Assembly: GCA_917880885.1 (NCBI GenBank)
Contig: OU862915.1
Coordinates: 39,750,676-39,814,675 of the forward strand
Reading direction: 5' to 3'
DNA: 64,000 nucleotides
Origin: Limnephilus marmoratus
Lineage: Eukaryota > Arthropoda > Insecta > Trichoptera > Limnephilidae
The notes under the pieces were generated by a model, which was not told the DNA's origin, searched no databases, and saw only the letters and a program-made list of their open reading frames with translations. The number at the start of each line of letters is the position of its first letter. Within the stretch, counting starts at the first letter, position 1. Position numbers and translations under genes: made by a program. This document shows positions 50,535 through 60,470 of the stretch, one piece after another.

Positions 50535-50705
50535 AAACATTCCCGGGTTACGAATAACCCAACAATGTTTGAAAATCTCCTACTACCACCACAGAAAGCC
50601 GAAAATGTTGCTTGTGTTGTGATGGAGGACTTAGCCAGCCGAGGAATCGAACACACGACGTCCGGGTGGGACGCAAGCGCTATGCCCACTCAACCACTGA
50701 CCGGT
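50535..50705 (-). mobile_element. SINE-like element T, copy 3, with tRNA-like head
   Basis: On the minus strand the head reads GGTCAGTGGTTGAGTGGGCA (A-box-like), then CGTCCCACCCGGACGTCG and TGTTCGATTCC (B-box-like). It is followed by the T body (GGCTGGCTAAGTCCTCCATC, ACAAGCAACATTTTCGGCTT, GTGGTGGTAGTAGGAGATTT). The spacing of the boxes is right for an internal RNA polymerase III promoter. This is the best evidence that family T is a tRNA-derived SINE. Confidence 0.7.
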
Positions 50706-50939
50706 TTGCATTATACGTGCGTTTAGATAAATTTAGACAAGCACAGAGCACATAGACGGATCGGTTCCCAGGGGACACTCGTCTTCTACTGTTGTTTAAT
50801 TGTTGGTAAAATAATGTACCTTTACTCAAAACAAACTCCTAAACCATATAAAAAATAATATAACTAATGACACCAATTATACGCACATATTATTACGTGT
50901 ATTTTTTATTAACGATTATATATTTTTTTATTATTTTTT

Positions 50940-51490
50940 TTATATGAATACCGCACAAGAGTCTCAACTGGTCCCGTCTGAAGCCAGTGAGACCATGGCA
51001 TCCCCAATTGGGGTATGTTGTGAGGCTGAAGGTAGTGGGGAGGGGAAGGAGATAGGGAAGAGGAATGTGGGGAAGTACCTGGCTATTCAGATCTAGTCAC
51101 CAAACACGGCTAATGCCATTTCAAGCAACGTTTCAATTCTGAATGGTGGTCTTACACCAAATGCCGCAAATATACCTACTATAATCTGTAAGAAATACAA
51201 CAATATTGTTCTTTCAAAATCTGTATAATTTTGTGTTATTTTGTTAACTTGTATAATTATTGTTAACCTCAACACAGGCTTGTCCTAGTGAGGTAACAAA
51301 TTGTATTGTAAACATTTTTACCTACAGTGTAAAGAAACAATAAATAAATAAATAAATATTATTTTAAATGAATAAATTGTGAAATAACACAAATTAATCA
51401 AATAAAATTTGTTTGCCACGCCGGGATTCGATCCTGCGACCTTCGGTGTGCGAGTCAAGAGCCTTACCGCTGGACTACGCCGGCCGTCAA
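50940..51490 (-). mobile_element. SINE X, full copy with nested LINE tail
   Basis: On the minus strand the head GCGTAGTCCAGCGGTAAGGC (A box) and GCAGGATCGAATCCCGGCGT (B box) lies at 51487-51415. The body continues to GTGCGGTATTCATATAAAAA at 50940. Bases 51180-51352 are foreign: they interrupt the X body and end CAATAAATAAATAAATAAAT, a LINE 3' tail. X sequence resumes on each side at CGCAAATATACC and ATATTATTTTAAATGAAT. Confidence 0.75.
51180..51352 (+). mobile_element. LINE 3' end inserted into SINE X
   Basis: ACCTCAACACAGGCTTGTCC, TAGTGAGGTAACAAATTGTA and AAATAAATAAATAAAT resemble the 3' UTR at 50030-50160 (GCCTCAGCACGGGTAAACC, AGTGAGGACAACATCATTG, AATAAA tail). It is absent from the X copy at 33187-33575, which proves it is an insertion. 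Confidence 0.65.
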
Positions 51491-51529
51491 AATACAAAGT
51501 AAAGTAATTTATTCACAGTCCTCCTCACT

Positions 51530-51612
51530 AGGGATTCCTGTTCCGAGGCGGATATAATAATGGGATATGTGGGATCGCACCAACCTCCCTGCATTCCGGA
51601 ATAAATAAATTA
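51530..51612 (+). mobile_element. LINE 3' end fragment
   Basis: GATATGTGGGATCGCACCAA, CCTCCCTGCATTCCGGAATA and an AATAAATAAATT tail resemble 30735-30800. Short remnant only. Confidence 0.4.
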
Positions 51613-52558
51613 TAATTATGATGGCGAAACCGCGACGCCTGTGTGCGAATCTGAAATTTGGACCATTTGGACTGCAAACTGGGATGTACTCCCTTGGAAA
51701 GAAGCCTCTATCGATTCAAAGTCAATGAACACAAATTATACGAGATAGAAGATGAATCAAACAAAGGTGACACAAATGAGAGACAAAATGACATTTTTGA
51801 TGAAGATACTGCAATATCTGACGGACACTGATTGCAAGCTACTAATAAAAACAACAGGTCTCGACAAGCAATGCCCTCGGGTCATCAAAACTACGTAACT
51901 TAAGGGCGATGTTGACCGTAATTTAAATATCCTATTCAAAGATGTCAATAAAAATGTTGCGCGCGAAACAATACGAGAGTACGACAATGCGCGCCGTTTG
52001 CGGTGTGGCAAGACAATTTGCCCGCACCGAGAGCACAAAAGAGCACGAGAATGTTCAATATTCATACTGCAATAATATCGCATTGTCCCCACGAGCCGCC
52101 GCCACGGAACGCCACTGGTGGCCCTTTGTACACGAGCGATAAAATCAACAGGGGATGCGAACGCAGAGTACTAGGAAATACGCAGTGGCGTTGCACGGAG
52201 TACACTTGCAGATTTTAAGAAAATTTTGAATTGATTATTAGTTGTTTGACAGATTTTTGATTGATGGTATTTTTGACGCAGCTTTTTTCTTGGCTGAGAT
52301 AAATTGGGTGTCAAAATATCTATTGAGATTTTGAATATGTCAATTTTTAAAGCAACAAAAAATTATCAAGAAGCATTCGTGTAGTCAGAAATTTGCATAC
52401 CTGTAAAAGACTATGTTTTTTTTCAGTATAGAAATCCTTTGTTATGTCACTTATATCTATACATCAACGGCGGTATAACCCTTGAAGAGTTGTGGCAGGC
52501 TCTAGGAAATGGTCTGGGAAATGCCTGTACCTCTTTAGGACTCCTGCTCTCTTGTTAT
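51613..52558. other. Unassigned, GC-balanced block with overlapping ORFs
   Basis: Bases 51750-52220 are less AT-rich than the surroundings and contain a 111-codon minus ORF (51757-52092) and overlapping plus ORFs of 66 and 71 codons. None has a domain that I recognise and the frames overlap. It could be an eroded element or a host non-coding segment. Confidence 0.4.
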
Positions 52559-53355
52559 TAAGGGTGGACCGAGATCTCGGTCTAGGTCTCGGCATTCTCG
52601 GCTACAAATTCTACCGAGAACTCTGTCTCGGTTCTCGGCGAAAAATCGCCGAGATTCTGGGCCATAACCGAGAGACCGAGACCGTTGTAAGTAGGTACGG
52701 TATGGGATAATGGGATTCAAATCTACCGCGCATGTCCACATCCGTCACTTGGTGTCAGTGCGTGATAGAGCTGTCGATTGTGATTGGTCGGCTGGCAGCA
52801 GGCGGGTTTTACTTACCGGTGCTGCCGCCGCCGCGCCGCGCCATTCGTTCATTTCACTACTTTTGTAAACAAACAATTGTAGTTAAAGGAAATTTGTTTG
52901 AATTTTGTTCGTAGTAGAAAAAAAATAAGTTCTTTTATGTGTTGTTGTGATTAATTATAATTACTAGCCAGAATAACTACATAAACTAGTTAAGTGAATA
53001 TCAAGATCATTACGTATTATTTTGTACGTATATGTTGGAAAGCTGGTAAGTGTACGAAGATTTTTTAGATTCAGTGGCCACATTCATCAGAACACATCGA
53101 TTCACTGGTTTGTATGTTCGTTGCTGTTTTTCTTAGAACTTAGTTCATAATAAACTGCCAAAAACAGCAATGAACATACAAATCAACTAATCGATGTGTT
53201 TTGATGAACGTGGCAATTGATTCACGGATAAGGTTTGTTAGGGTGTGTTATTTCGATTTAATGTGTTTACTTAGTAGCGCATTTTAATTTTTTTTCTCAA
53301 TTTATCTATTCTCGGTCTCGGCCGAGAACGAAAAACCTGTCTCGGTCGACCCTTA
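52559..53355. mobile_element. hAT-type MITE, 797 bp
   Basis: It starts TAAGGGTGGACCGAGATC and ends CTCGGTCGACCCTTA, with inverted GACCGAGA at both ends and repeated TCTCGG/CCGAGA words inside (52570-52685, 53310-53345). Flanking 8-mers CTTGTTAT (52551-52558) and CTTATTAT (53356-53363) differ at one base, an hAT-like 8-bp duplication. The interior 52740-52870 is GC-rich. No transposase ORF remains. Confidence 0.75.
53070..53220. repeat. Nested hairpin inside the hAT-type MITE
   Basis: Arms 53070-53133 and about 53158-53220 are inverted copies (CATTCATCAGAACACATCGA, TTGTATGTTCGTTGCTGTTT against their complements) with a loop of about 25 bases. Could be a second MITE inserted in the first, or part of it. 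Confidence 0.7.
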
Positions 53356-53544
53356 CTTATTATCAACTAAACAAAAGCTGAATTAAGTAACTCAGACTTT
53401 CGAATTCATAAAATTTTACTATTTAGGATTGTTGTAAATCGTACTGCGCACAGTAATCACGTTTAAACATTTAACCACGTAATTCTGATTCGTTTCAGTA
53501 ACTACCGAGTCAAAACACAAAACGGTGAATATTTATTTTTATGC

Positions 53545-53780
53545 GGGTACCGCAAAAGAATCCCAACTGCCCCCAACCGTCTGGAGCCACTGGGACTATA
53601 GCATCCCCAATTGGGGTATGTTGTGAGCCTGAAGATAGTGGGGAGAGAAAGGAGATGTGTACCTGGCTATTCAGATCTAGTCACCAAACACGGCTTAAGT
53701 CATTCCAAGTAATAAATCTAATACCCATATACACCAGCGTAAAAATACAAAAAAAATCACATAATATAACATAGAGAAAG
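53545..53780 (-). mobile_element. SINE X copy
   Basis: GGTACCGCAAAAGAATCCCA, CTGGAGCCACTGGGACTATA, CCCCAATTGGGGTATGTTGT and CAGATCTAGTCACCAAACAC on the plus strand are the X body in reverse. The head is missing. The next copy follows within about 30 bases. Confidence 0.65.
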
Positions 53781-53784
53781 GGAG

Positions 53785-54045
53785 TGGTGAGGAAGAAGGT
53801 GAGGTAAAGGGATAGAAAGTAGATGGTGAGAAAGAAGATGGGGAAGTGTCTGGCTGTTCAGGACTGGTCACCAAACATGGCTAAAGCCATTTCAAGAAAT
53901 GGTTCGATTCTCAATGGCGATATTTCACCAAGGCAATATTGGAAGAATCTTTACTTTCGCACGCCGGGATTTGAACTCGCGATCTCTGAATTTGTATACA
54001 AGAATCGTAATATCTGAACCACGGAGACCGTTATGTAGTCTTATA
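53785..54045 (-). mobile_element. SINE X copy with tRNA-like head
   Basis: On the minus strand the head GGTCTCCGTGGTTCAGATAT (A box) and GCGAGTTCAAATCCCGGCGT (B box) is at 54032-53957. It is followed by a body with AATATTGCCTTGGTGAAATA and GGCTTTAGCCATGTTTGGTG. The 3' end is truncated. Confidence 0.65.
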
Positions 54046-55809
54046 TTATTTAAAGTCAAATGGCTTGGTTTTAGCTTAGAAGTTAAAAAAAACTATTTTT
54101 TTATGAAAATGCCATTGGATCCCTAATGAGCAAGGCAGAAGTACTTGCTAAAGATTCATTTAAATGCAAATTCTATTACACAGCTGAATAAAAATCATTC
54201 GCGGACTATTCAGGATATTCTGGATATCAAGGAAACGTGATCGATTAGCCATAATTCAGGGTCGAGACAAAGTGAGTGAGTCTGTTGGGAGTGCGTAACC
54301 TGCATAGCGCCAATGCCCGGGAGATGCCATTCCAAATATAGAAACAGTCGCAGCAGGAGCGGGTGATGAAGGAACAACGTAATACGTCATAAACATTTTA
54401 AAAATCTAAATAAAAACTACACAAAACAGAATAATGTCTCGACATAATGCTAATAAAACCAAATTCACCAATTTCAAAATAACGTTAACTTCAAAATTCG
54501 TAGCTTTCTTACCCAAATAACCACCATGAAAATTATACTCTTAAGTCCCCGTAAGAATTAGCGCTGACGAAATGTTCAACTATCTTAACATATTCTAAAA
54601 CTAAATGCAACAAATATCAACAAACACCGTATTAGAAACACCAGAGCTCATGGTCAAAAACGTCAACAAACAAGAACGCAGCAAACTACGAATACGACAG
54701 CTCTACAGTGGTATTCTTCTCAAGTCGTTTTCTCATTGCTGAGGATCGTGAATCCTACTCCAATTTCCATGGTGGACAAGGCTCCTCCACTGACAGAGCT
54801 GCAGGACACCGGCATACTAGACGCCAGTGATACTTGGTCACTCCAGAGGATCGGTGACCGTCCTCTGCTTCTTCTGCCTTCCACTTTGCAAGTAACTATG
54901 AGTTTCTCAAAGTTGGAGTCCTCAGTTTGACGAGCAACGTGATCAACGTGTCTTAGGCAGATAGTTGAAAGCCTATTGTGGATGCTTAGCTCTTACAGTG
55001 GTATCACAATTAAAAAACAATCATTGCTTTCGGGCAATTAAAAAGCACTGAAAGAATACCAGCGTGTTCAGCGTTAGATGAAATTTGATTATAAAGCCAT
55101 CACAAAATGTTGGATGCGTCAATTTGGGATAGATAAAGAATTTCACCATATTCTAGGTAACAGAAATCGTAGGTTAATAATTGTATAATTATTCTTCTCA
55201 TTTGATTTCATAATTAGGCTGCATCCTGGAAAGAGATTCGTACAACCGTCACCAGTCGAGCGTGTGACAAAAGACAAGAGTCGAGTGCTCCATCCTGACG
55301 AGTGTGTTTACCAAGGACTCCGGGACAAAACACCAGCGGAACAGGAATCGCGCAGGAAATAAGGAAAAGCGGGTTGCCGAGAGATAAACCAGTCAATGGG
55401 ATCAACGACTCCCATCTCGAGATGTTGACGTAACGAGGGACAATAGCAGTGGTAGGAATAGCAGCAGATCAGACATGCGTGGATCATTAAAATTGATCTA
55501 TCCGAGATCCAGATAGGGAAGTTACAAATCGAAGCCTGAATACCCAATAATGCACGACAGGAATTGCCCAAGTATCTACATTTGGAGTTCAGAAACCTGG
55601 GAAATTCATCGTTTGTACACTGTAATATTTTGTCTAGAGTCAGAATACATAAGAAAAACCATACGAGTTTAATAAAAAGTGTTTTTTTAAATTCTCACAG
55701 AATTCAGCAAAGGGTGAAAGTTTCTAATAGTTTACATACTAAATTTAAAAAAACTCTCTGTCATGGGAGGAAAAAGGATTCTGAAACATCCCCCACTGTA
55801 ATAATATAA
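54046..55809. other. Unassigned sequence
   Basis: Holds ORFs of 60-87 codons on both strands (for example 54736-54930, 55308-55571, 55564-55809), none with a recognisable domain. The last one ends just before the Penelope coding remnant and might be an upstream, frame-shifted part of it, but I see no motif to support this. Confidence 0.35.
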
Positions 55810-56010
55810 TTTATTTATAACCATAGTTTTGAAAAAAATACAGGGATAAATATTCTTCATATTAATCATAAAGGAAAACGTTTAGATAACTTAGAAGCCT
55901 TGGAAATTAAAAAATCCCTTAAAAATAATGAATCTATTATCAACAAACAAAAAATATTGTCATATAGCCCAATCATGGATTTGTTCCCCTACCCACCCAC
56001 TCTACACTAA
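55810..56010 (+). pseudogene. Penelope GIY-YIG endonuclease, C-terminal part
   Basis: The frame reads YNHSFEKNTGINILHINHKG, then KRLDNLEALEIKKSLKNNES and ends YPPTLH. The H-x(n)-INILHI--KG--L--LE-LEI pattern is the C-terminal half of the GIY-YIG nuclease of Penelope-like elements. The catalytic Glu in that family lies in the LE-LEI segment. The reverse transcriptase and the GIY and YIG motifs are missing. The open frame starts after a stop at 55807-55809. Confidence 0.7.
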
Positions 56011-56099
56011 TACCTACCTACCCAATCTACATTATTATCTAGCAACAGCTCCACCCCTACCATAATAAAACATTGTTCGAAACTGTCAAATTAGTATAA

Positions 56100-56146
56100 G
56101 CTTTCCCTGACGAAGGAACGTTTGTTCCGAAACCGGTCGGATTTGC
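56100..56146 (+). ncRNA. Hammerhead-ribozyme-like motif after Penelope ORF
   Basis: Identical to the motif at 29913-29959: CTGACGA box, GGAAC/GTTCC stem, GAAAC, GTC triplet, with GCTTTCC and GGATTTGC as the partly paired outer stem. It lies 90 bases after the stop codon of the GIY-YIG remnant. Confidence 0.5.
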
Positions 56147-56425
56147 ACATCAAATAAGTGGTTTATACAAAGTAAAATTATTTCATTATTCTATAATGGA
56201 TAACCACAAAGTAATAGCTACATTCAAAAATATATAATTTATTATTTCGATAAATTTATTTAGTAGTATTTGTTTTAATTTTCCTCAGTTTATCACACAA
56301 ATATAAATCTAAGTAACTTAAAGGTATTGGTTATTTAATTAGTGCCCTTGAAGTGATCATTTATAATTATTAGTCCCAAAGCATTGAAAACATCGAAAGC
56401 AGACAAATGTCAATATTGGGACGGT

Positions 56426-56502
56426 AATGAGTGGAGGAAGACTCTTGAGGAGGCCAAGACCCACCAGGGGTTGTAGAGCCAATAATGATGATGATGATGA
56501 AT
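56426..56502 (+). mobile_element. LINE end with (GAT)n tail, short copy
   Basis: NEWRKTLEEAKTHQGL and a stop (56474-56476), then AGCCAATAATGATGATGATG. Same family as 45349-45504 but truncated further. Confidence 0.75.
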
Positions 56503-57889
56503 GGGACGACGGCCTCAATAGTCCCGGGGGTTGACTTCCGATTACGAATCGGGAGTTTGAGGGTTCAAGTAAATTTTATTGAATTAATTTGTGTAGTTTC
56601 ACAAATAATTCATTTATATGTAGTAGACGTGGGCAAAATTGAATGACTGAATTAAATGAATAAATTCAATCTTGTAACACACTCGATCTGATTCTCATTT
56701 TCAAAAGGAATTAAATCTTTATTCCTTACCCTTGGCCTTGCATCTTACGATTTTTTAACAGCACCATATTTATTTTTATTTTGATTAATTTATTTTACAG
56801 TTAAATATTTCATGTTATATTGAGGTAAGAAAATAATAATGTACTCTATAAATATTGTAGTGTTTCGTAAGAATTAAATAAAATATTATTCTGGATATTT
56901 GTTGCGCGGATAGGTACACCTACCACAGGCGAAGCGCGCCGCGAAATTGCCTTTCACGGGTACTGTGTAGTATCCCGCGCAGTAAATCTTATACCTCTAC
57001 AAAAAACCCTGTAGTCCCCGTCCCCAATCCAAGTGACAAAACCGCCAAGCGAGTCAGCCAAGATCCAAATAATTCTGAGCTCCGTGTGTCGCGTATGTTT
57101 CACAGTTGTGTCCCGCCAGTCCCGCCAGTCATAGTCACGGAGGAATCGTTCCTCCGTGGTCATAGTCCTGTAACCTGTTCGGTCTGTGCGAACTCAATCC
57201 GCAACCCCAATCTCTGTTTCACTTATTCAAGGAATCAAAACATTTATTTCTTATTCATTTATGACGTCGTAGTCCCACGGGTCCCTGGGTACCACGTGTC
57301 GAGTCGATCCGACCGGTCCGCGGAATGCAAGTTATTCAAGTCACAGCAAGACAAAAGACACTTATTAGTCAGAAGTTCCCAATTCATTTCTTGATGCCCG
57401 CAGAGAATCGGTTCGTCGTTAGTCCCCGCTCGGCCAAGCCGTCATCTTAGGGTGAAACTTCCCACTTCGGACCGCGGAACGTTAATAAAAGGACTAAAAG
57501 CGAAAGTTTATTCTATGTCTTTTCTCCCTCACACGTGCGTAAATTGTGATGCAATACTTGTAGAAACAAAATGATGTTTATCTATATTATTGTTTTTTTG
57601 TGGTATCTGTCTCTGTCTACTCTAGCCGTAAACAAAAAATCAGTCGCTATCAAACCGTGATACTGATAAATGATAATCGAGCGATTTGTTCCTTTATTTT
57701 TGTAACAAATTATACGACGCGTGTCGCCAGGGCTTTTAATTAGTTTTTATTCGGCGCGTCTTTTTAACTTCACCATTGAGGTAGGTGCATTTAAAAAATA
57801 TATATTTGACTGGAGCTTATTCCAGGTGACCGGTCCGGATATACCTACCTATGAAAGCGCGATAATAGTATGTTTTTTATGTGAAATCC
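56503..57889. other. Unassigned, GC-richer than average
   Basis: 56900-57500 is notably GC-rich, with one 102-codon plus ORF (57086-57394) and a hairpin at about 57131-57166. I recognise no domain, and splice-site-like signals cannot be judged. This is one of the few segments that might be unique host sequence. Confidence 0.35.
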
Positions 57890-57965
57890 GCACAAGTCCC
57901 GTCTGGAGCTAATGAAACTATGGCATCCCCAATTGGGATTTTTTGCGAGGCTGAAGGTAGTGGGA
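57890..57965 (-). mobile_element. SINE X, small 3' fragment
   Basis: CCGTCTGGAGCTAATGAAAC, GGCATCCCCAATTGGGATTT and GCGAGGCTGAAGGTAGTGGG on the plus strand. Confidence 0.55.
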
Positions 57966-58455
57966 AGTTTAGATCACGTGAAATGAAACAATTTTAAGTT
58001 TAATAAATAAATAAAAATTAGTAAAACTTTAAGGGTTAACCACGAAAACTGTTTAATTTTAAGATTTAATTGCTTGCCTAATATAAACACATTTTTCTTG
58101 TTAAAAATTTGTCTTTTGGGCAAAATAATATCTAAGTACACATTGAAATATTTCATTAACCTCGTCGCGCGTCGTTTTTAGTACCTACGATTTTTCAAAA
58201 CAACATAATTTACACTAAGAAGAGGGCTTTGCGTAGTGAAAACTTATTTATCACCGTTGTGATTTGAAACTCGATGAAACGAAAAATAACGACACTAAAA
58301 AGAGCAAACACATGCACCTAAAGGAGAACTAAGAAGTATGTAGAAGTAGTCTGCGAGAGAATGAGATAGTATTATCGGTCTCCTCTTTTTGCGGTTCATC
58401 GTAGCCTTTTCGGCCTCCTCTTTCGCTTCGTAGCCGAGGTTTTTAAGTAAGCGAG

Positions 58456-58457
<2 letters not shown>
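57966..58457. other. Unassigned sequence
   Basis: A partial duplication is visible at 58375-58440 (TCGGTCTCCTC... and TCGGCCTCCTC..., each leading to TCGTAGCC). No gene. Confidence 0.35.

Positions 58458-58512
<55 letters not shown>
58458..58512. repeat. Uninterrupted run of 55 T
   Basis: A homopolymer this long may mark the A-tail of a retroposed element on the minus strand, or may be affected by assembly. Its exact length should not be trusted. Confidence 0.8.
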
Positions 58513-58513
<1 letters not shown>

Positions 58514-58624
58514 GAATTAAAGGAATGAATAAAATGAATCAATTCAAAAGGCCGAGGGAATCACAATGAATCGATTCACCCCTGGGAATGAGTCTGCCCA
58601 TGTCTAATATGTAGTACATTTTTT
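58513..58624. other. Short unassigned spacer
   Basis: AATGAATCAATTCAAAAGGC-like sequence with repeated GAATCGATTCA words, between the T run and SINE X. Nothing assigned. Confidence 0.3.
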
Positions 58625-58812
58625 GCGGCATGAAAGATACTCTCGGTATCGCCCTGGTGAAATTCCAGCATTATGAATTGACTTGAAATGGCTTTAGCTA
58701 ACAGATCTGAACAGCCAGGTAATTCACCTCATTTCCTTACCCATCTCCTTCCACTTCCCACTGTCTTAAGCCTTACAACATACCCCATTTAGGGATGAGA
58801 CTGGCTACGGAT
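58625..58812 (+). mobile_element. SINE X fragment
   Basis: Plus-strand sense: CGGTATCGCCCTGGTGAAAT, TTGACTTGAAATGGCTTTAG, AACAGATCTGAACAGCCAGG and CCTTACAACATACCCCATTT. Head and tail truncated. Confidence 0.6.
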
Positions 58813-60224
58813 GGCAAGAACTCGTGCTCACTTAAAAAATGAGAGCATTCTGTCGGTGTGGAATTGAGAGTACGAAAACAGAAACAGGCCCGATGCACCG
58901 ATAGAATTTAGTGCAGTTAATAATGCATCCACGGCCAGGACCCGTTGTGATGGTAATTCGAGTTAATTTAAATCACTGACAAGTCATTGTACGGGAGAAG
59001 GATATACACATTAAGTATTCAAATGCATTCATTCTGCTCTCTGGAAAGAAATGCAACGAACCACTACGATTTTGAGGCTATTGCACAAAACGGGCATTCT
59101 AATTATGCATGAAATTAAAATAAAAAAGACATTTCATTCAGGCTGTTCTCAGAAAATCTTGTCATTTAAACGATACAGTTATGAAAAATTGAACGGGAAA
59201 GAAGAGGCGTAATAATACAATGAAGAATAAGGCCAATGTTTCGACGTTGTCAACGTGAACAAATAAATATCACGACCATCAACCAGAAACAAATTGGTTC
59301 TTAATTAAGTCAAACAATGCAGAAGTAAAATACAACTTTATGAAGGCCAGGAAAAAAACCATGACAAAAATAATAATATATAATCAGCATTAAACTAACT
59401 TCATTTCTCGGGACGCGAAGCTACAGAGTTACAAAGCATATCTAAACTGTGGAAAAAAGCCTCAGTACCGAGTATAAACTGTGGAAAAAATGCACTCAAA
59501 GCCGCATTACTTCAAGGGCTGTTTGAACCTCTTTTTAAATCAATTCATTAACCGGATCTGCCGAGGACTGTCAGCGTTCTTCCGTTCTCATCCAATCGTT
59601 ATGTAATTGCTGTAAAGGACATTCAACCAAAGTCGATGTCCTCTCGCGACACAACACATCACAATACTATTATATCTCCTGCTTTCTGTCACCCTGATAA
59701 CTATACTTCAACTCCTTCACAGTGTGTACCTTCGTTCGTCCTTTGTGGTCCTGTTTGAACAAGGCACGTCTGTGCTTGTACTGCACACTTTTGTCTTTTG
59801 TTCATTATCTTCTTCTGAATTTTATAGACGTGCTTTTTCAATGTCTCTAAAACCAAAGGAAATGCCCTCGTAGTCAAGATGGCCGCCGATCTTATCCAAA
59901 CAATATTTAACTCTTCAATAAACACAAATTCGCTTTGTGGCGTCATTTTAATTTAATGAAAACAATTCACTTTGAGCACCCATTATTTAATCAAAATTTA
60001 TATCGTGACATAAATTATAAATTGCCAACTGCAAACCTGAATGACACAGACCTGATATTGTTGTTACAACTAGAAATACTGGATTAAAAAAATAAATTAA
60101 TGGAGTATTTATAGTTAGTATGTAGAAGGTAATTAGGTAGGGTAAATCAGAACGGTCTATTATACCACCAACAATTTTAAAAATAAAACTCAAGTCTTCT
60201 AAGTGATCTTCTAATCGAACAGTA
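58813..60224. other. Unassigned, with a remnant shared with 63385-63405
   Basis: 59935-59960 (GCTTTGTGGCGTCATTTTAA) matches 63380-63400. The 81-codon minus ORF at 59701-59946 begins in this shared word and has no domain that I recognise. Confidence 0.35.
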
Positions 60225-60470
60225 TTATTACGTTAGCGTCTGCGTGTTTGAATTTCAGAACCCAGCCAAGAGTGCATGTCGGACGCCACGCTTAACGACC
60301 GCGCCTCAAATAACATCCGTGTACGTGGAATTTCACACAAAGCTACTGTTATAATTCGGTTTTAAATTCAAAATTCGACAAAAGATGTCACTACTTCCGT
60401 CAGCAGCTCGCATATGGATGTTTCCCCCCTAGGCATAAGTGCTACCGATTTATTTACCTTAAGAGCGCTG
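60225..60470 (-). repeat. Repeat V, copy 2
   Basis: Inverted relative of 12535-12755. On the minus strand, ATCCATATGCGAGCTGCTGA, GTGACATCTTTTGTCGAATT, TGTGTGAAATTCCACGTACA, GAGGCGCGGTCGTTAAGCGT and GGCGTCCGACATGCACTC. It extends further than copy 1 into TGGCTGGGTTCTGAAATTCA, a tRNA-B-box-like word. Confidence 0.55.

Larger units (their letters stand above)
55810..56237 (+). mobile_element. Penelope-like element 3' part
   Basis: Coding end of the GIY-YIG domain (55810-56010), then a terminal repeat of about 225 bp that matches both arms at 29540-29998 almost exactly, including the hammerhead-like motif. The sequence past 56195 (TTATTCTATAATGGATAACC) corresponds to the outer part of the left arm at 29497-29540. 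Confidence 0.75.

Noticed and set aside
51415..51487. tRNA gene
   Set aside because: A and B boxes are present, but the sequence continues directly into SINE X body with no acceptor-stem pairing, so it is a SINE head.
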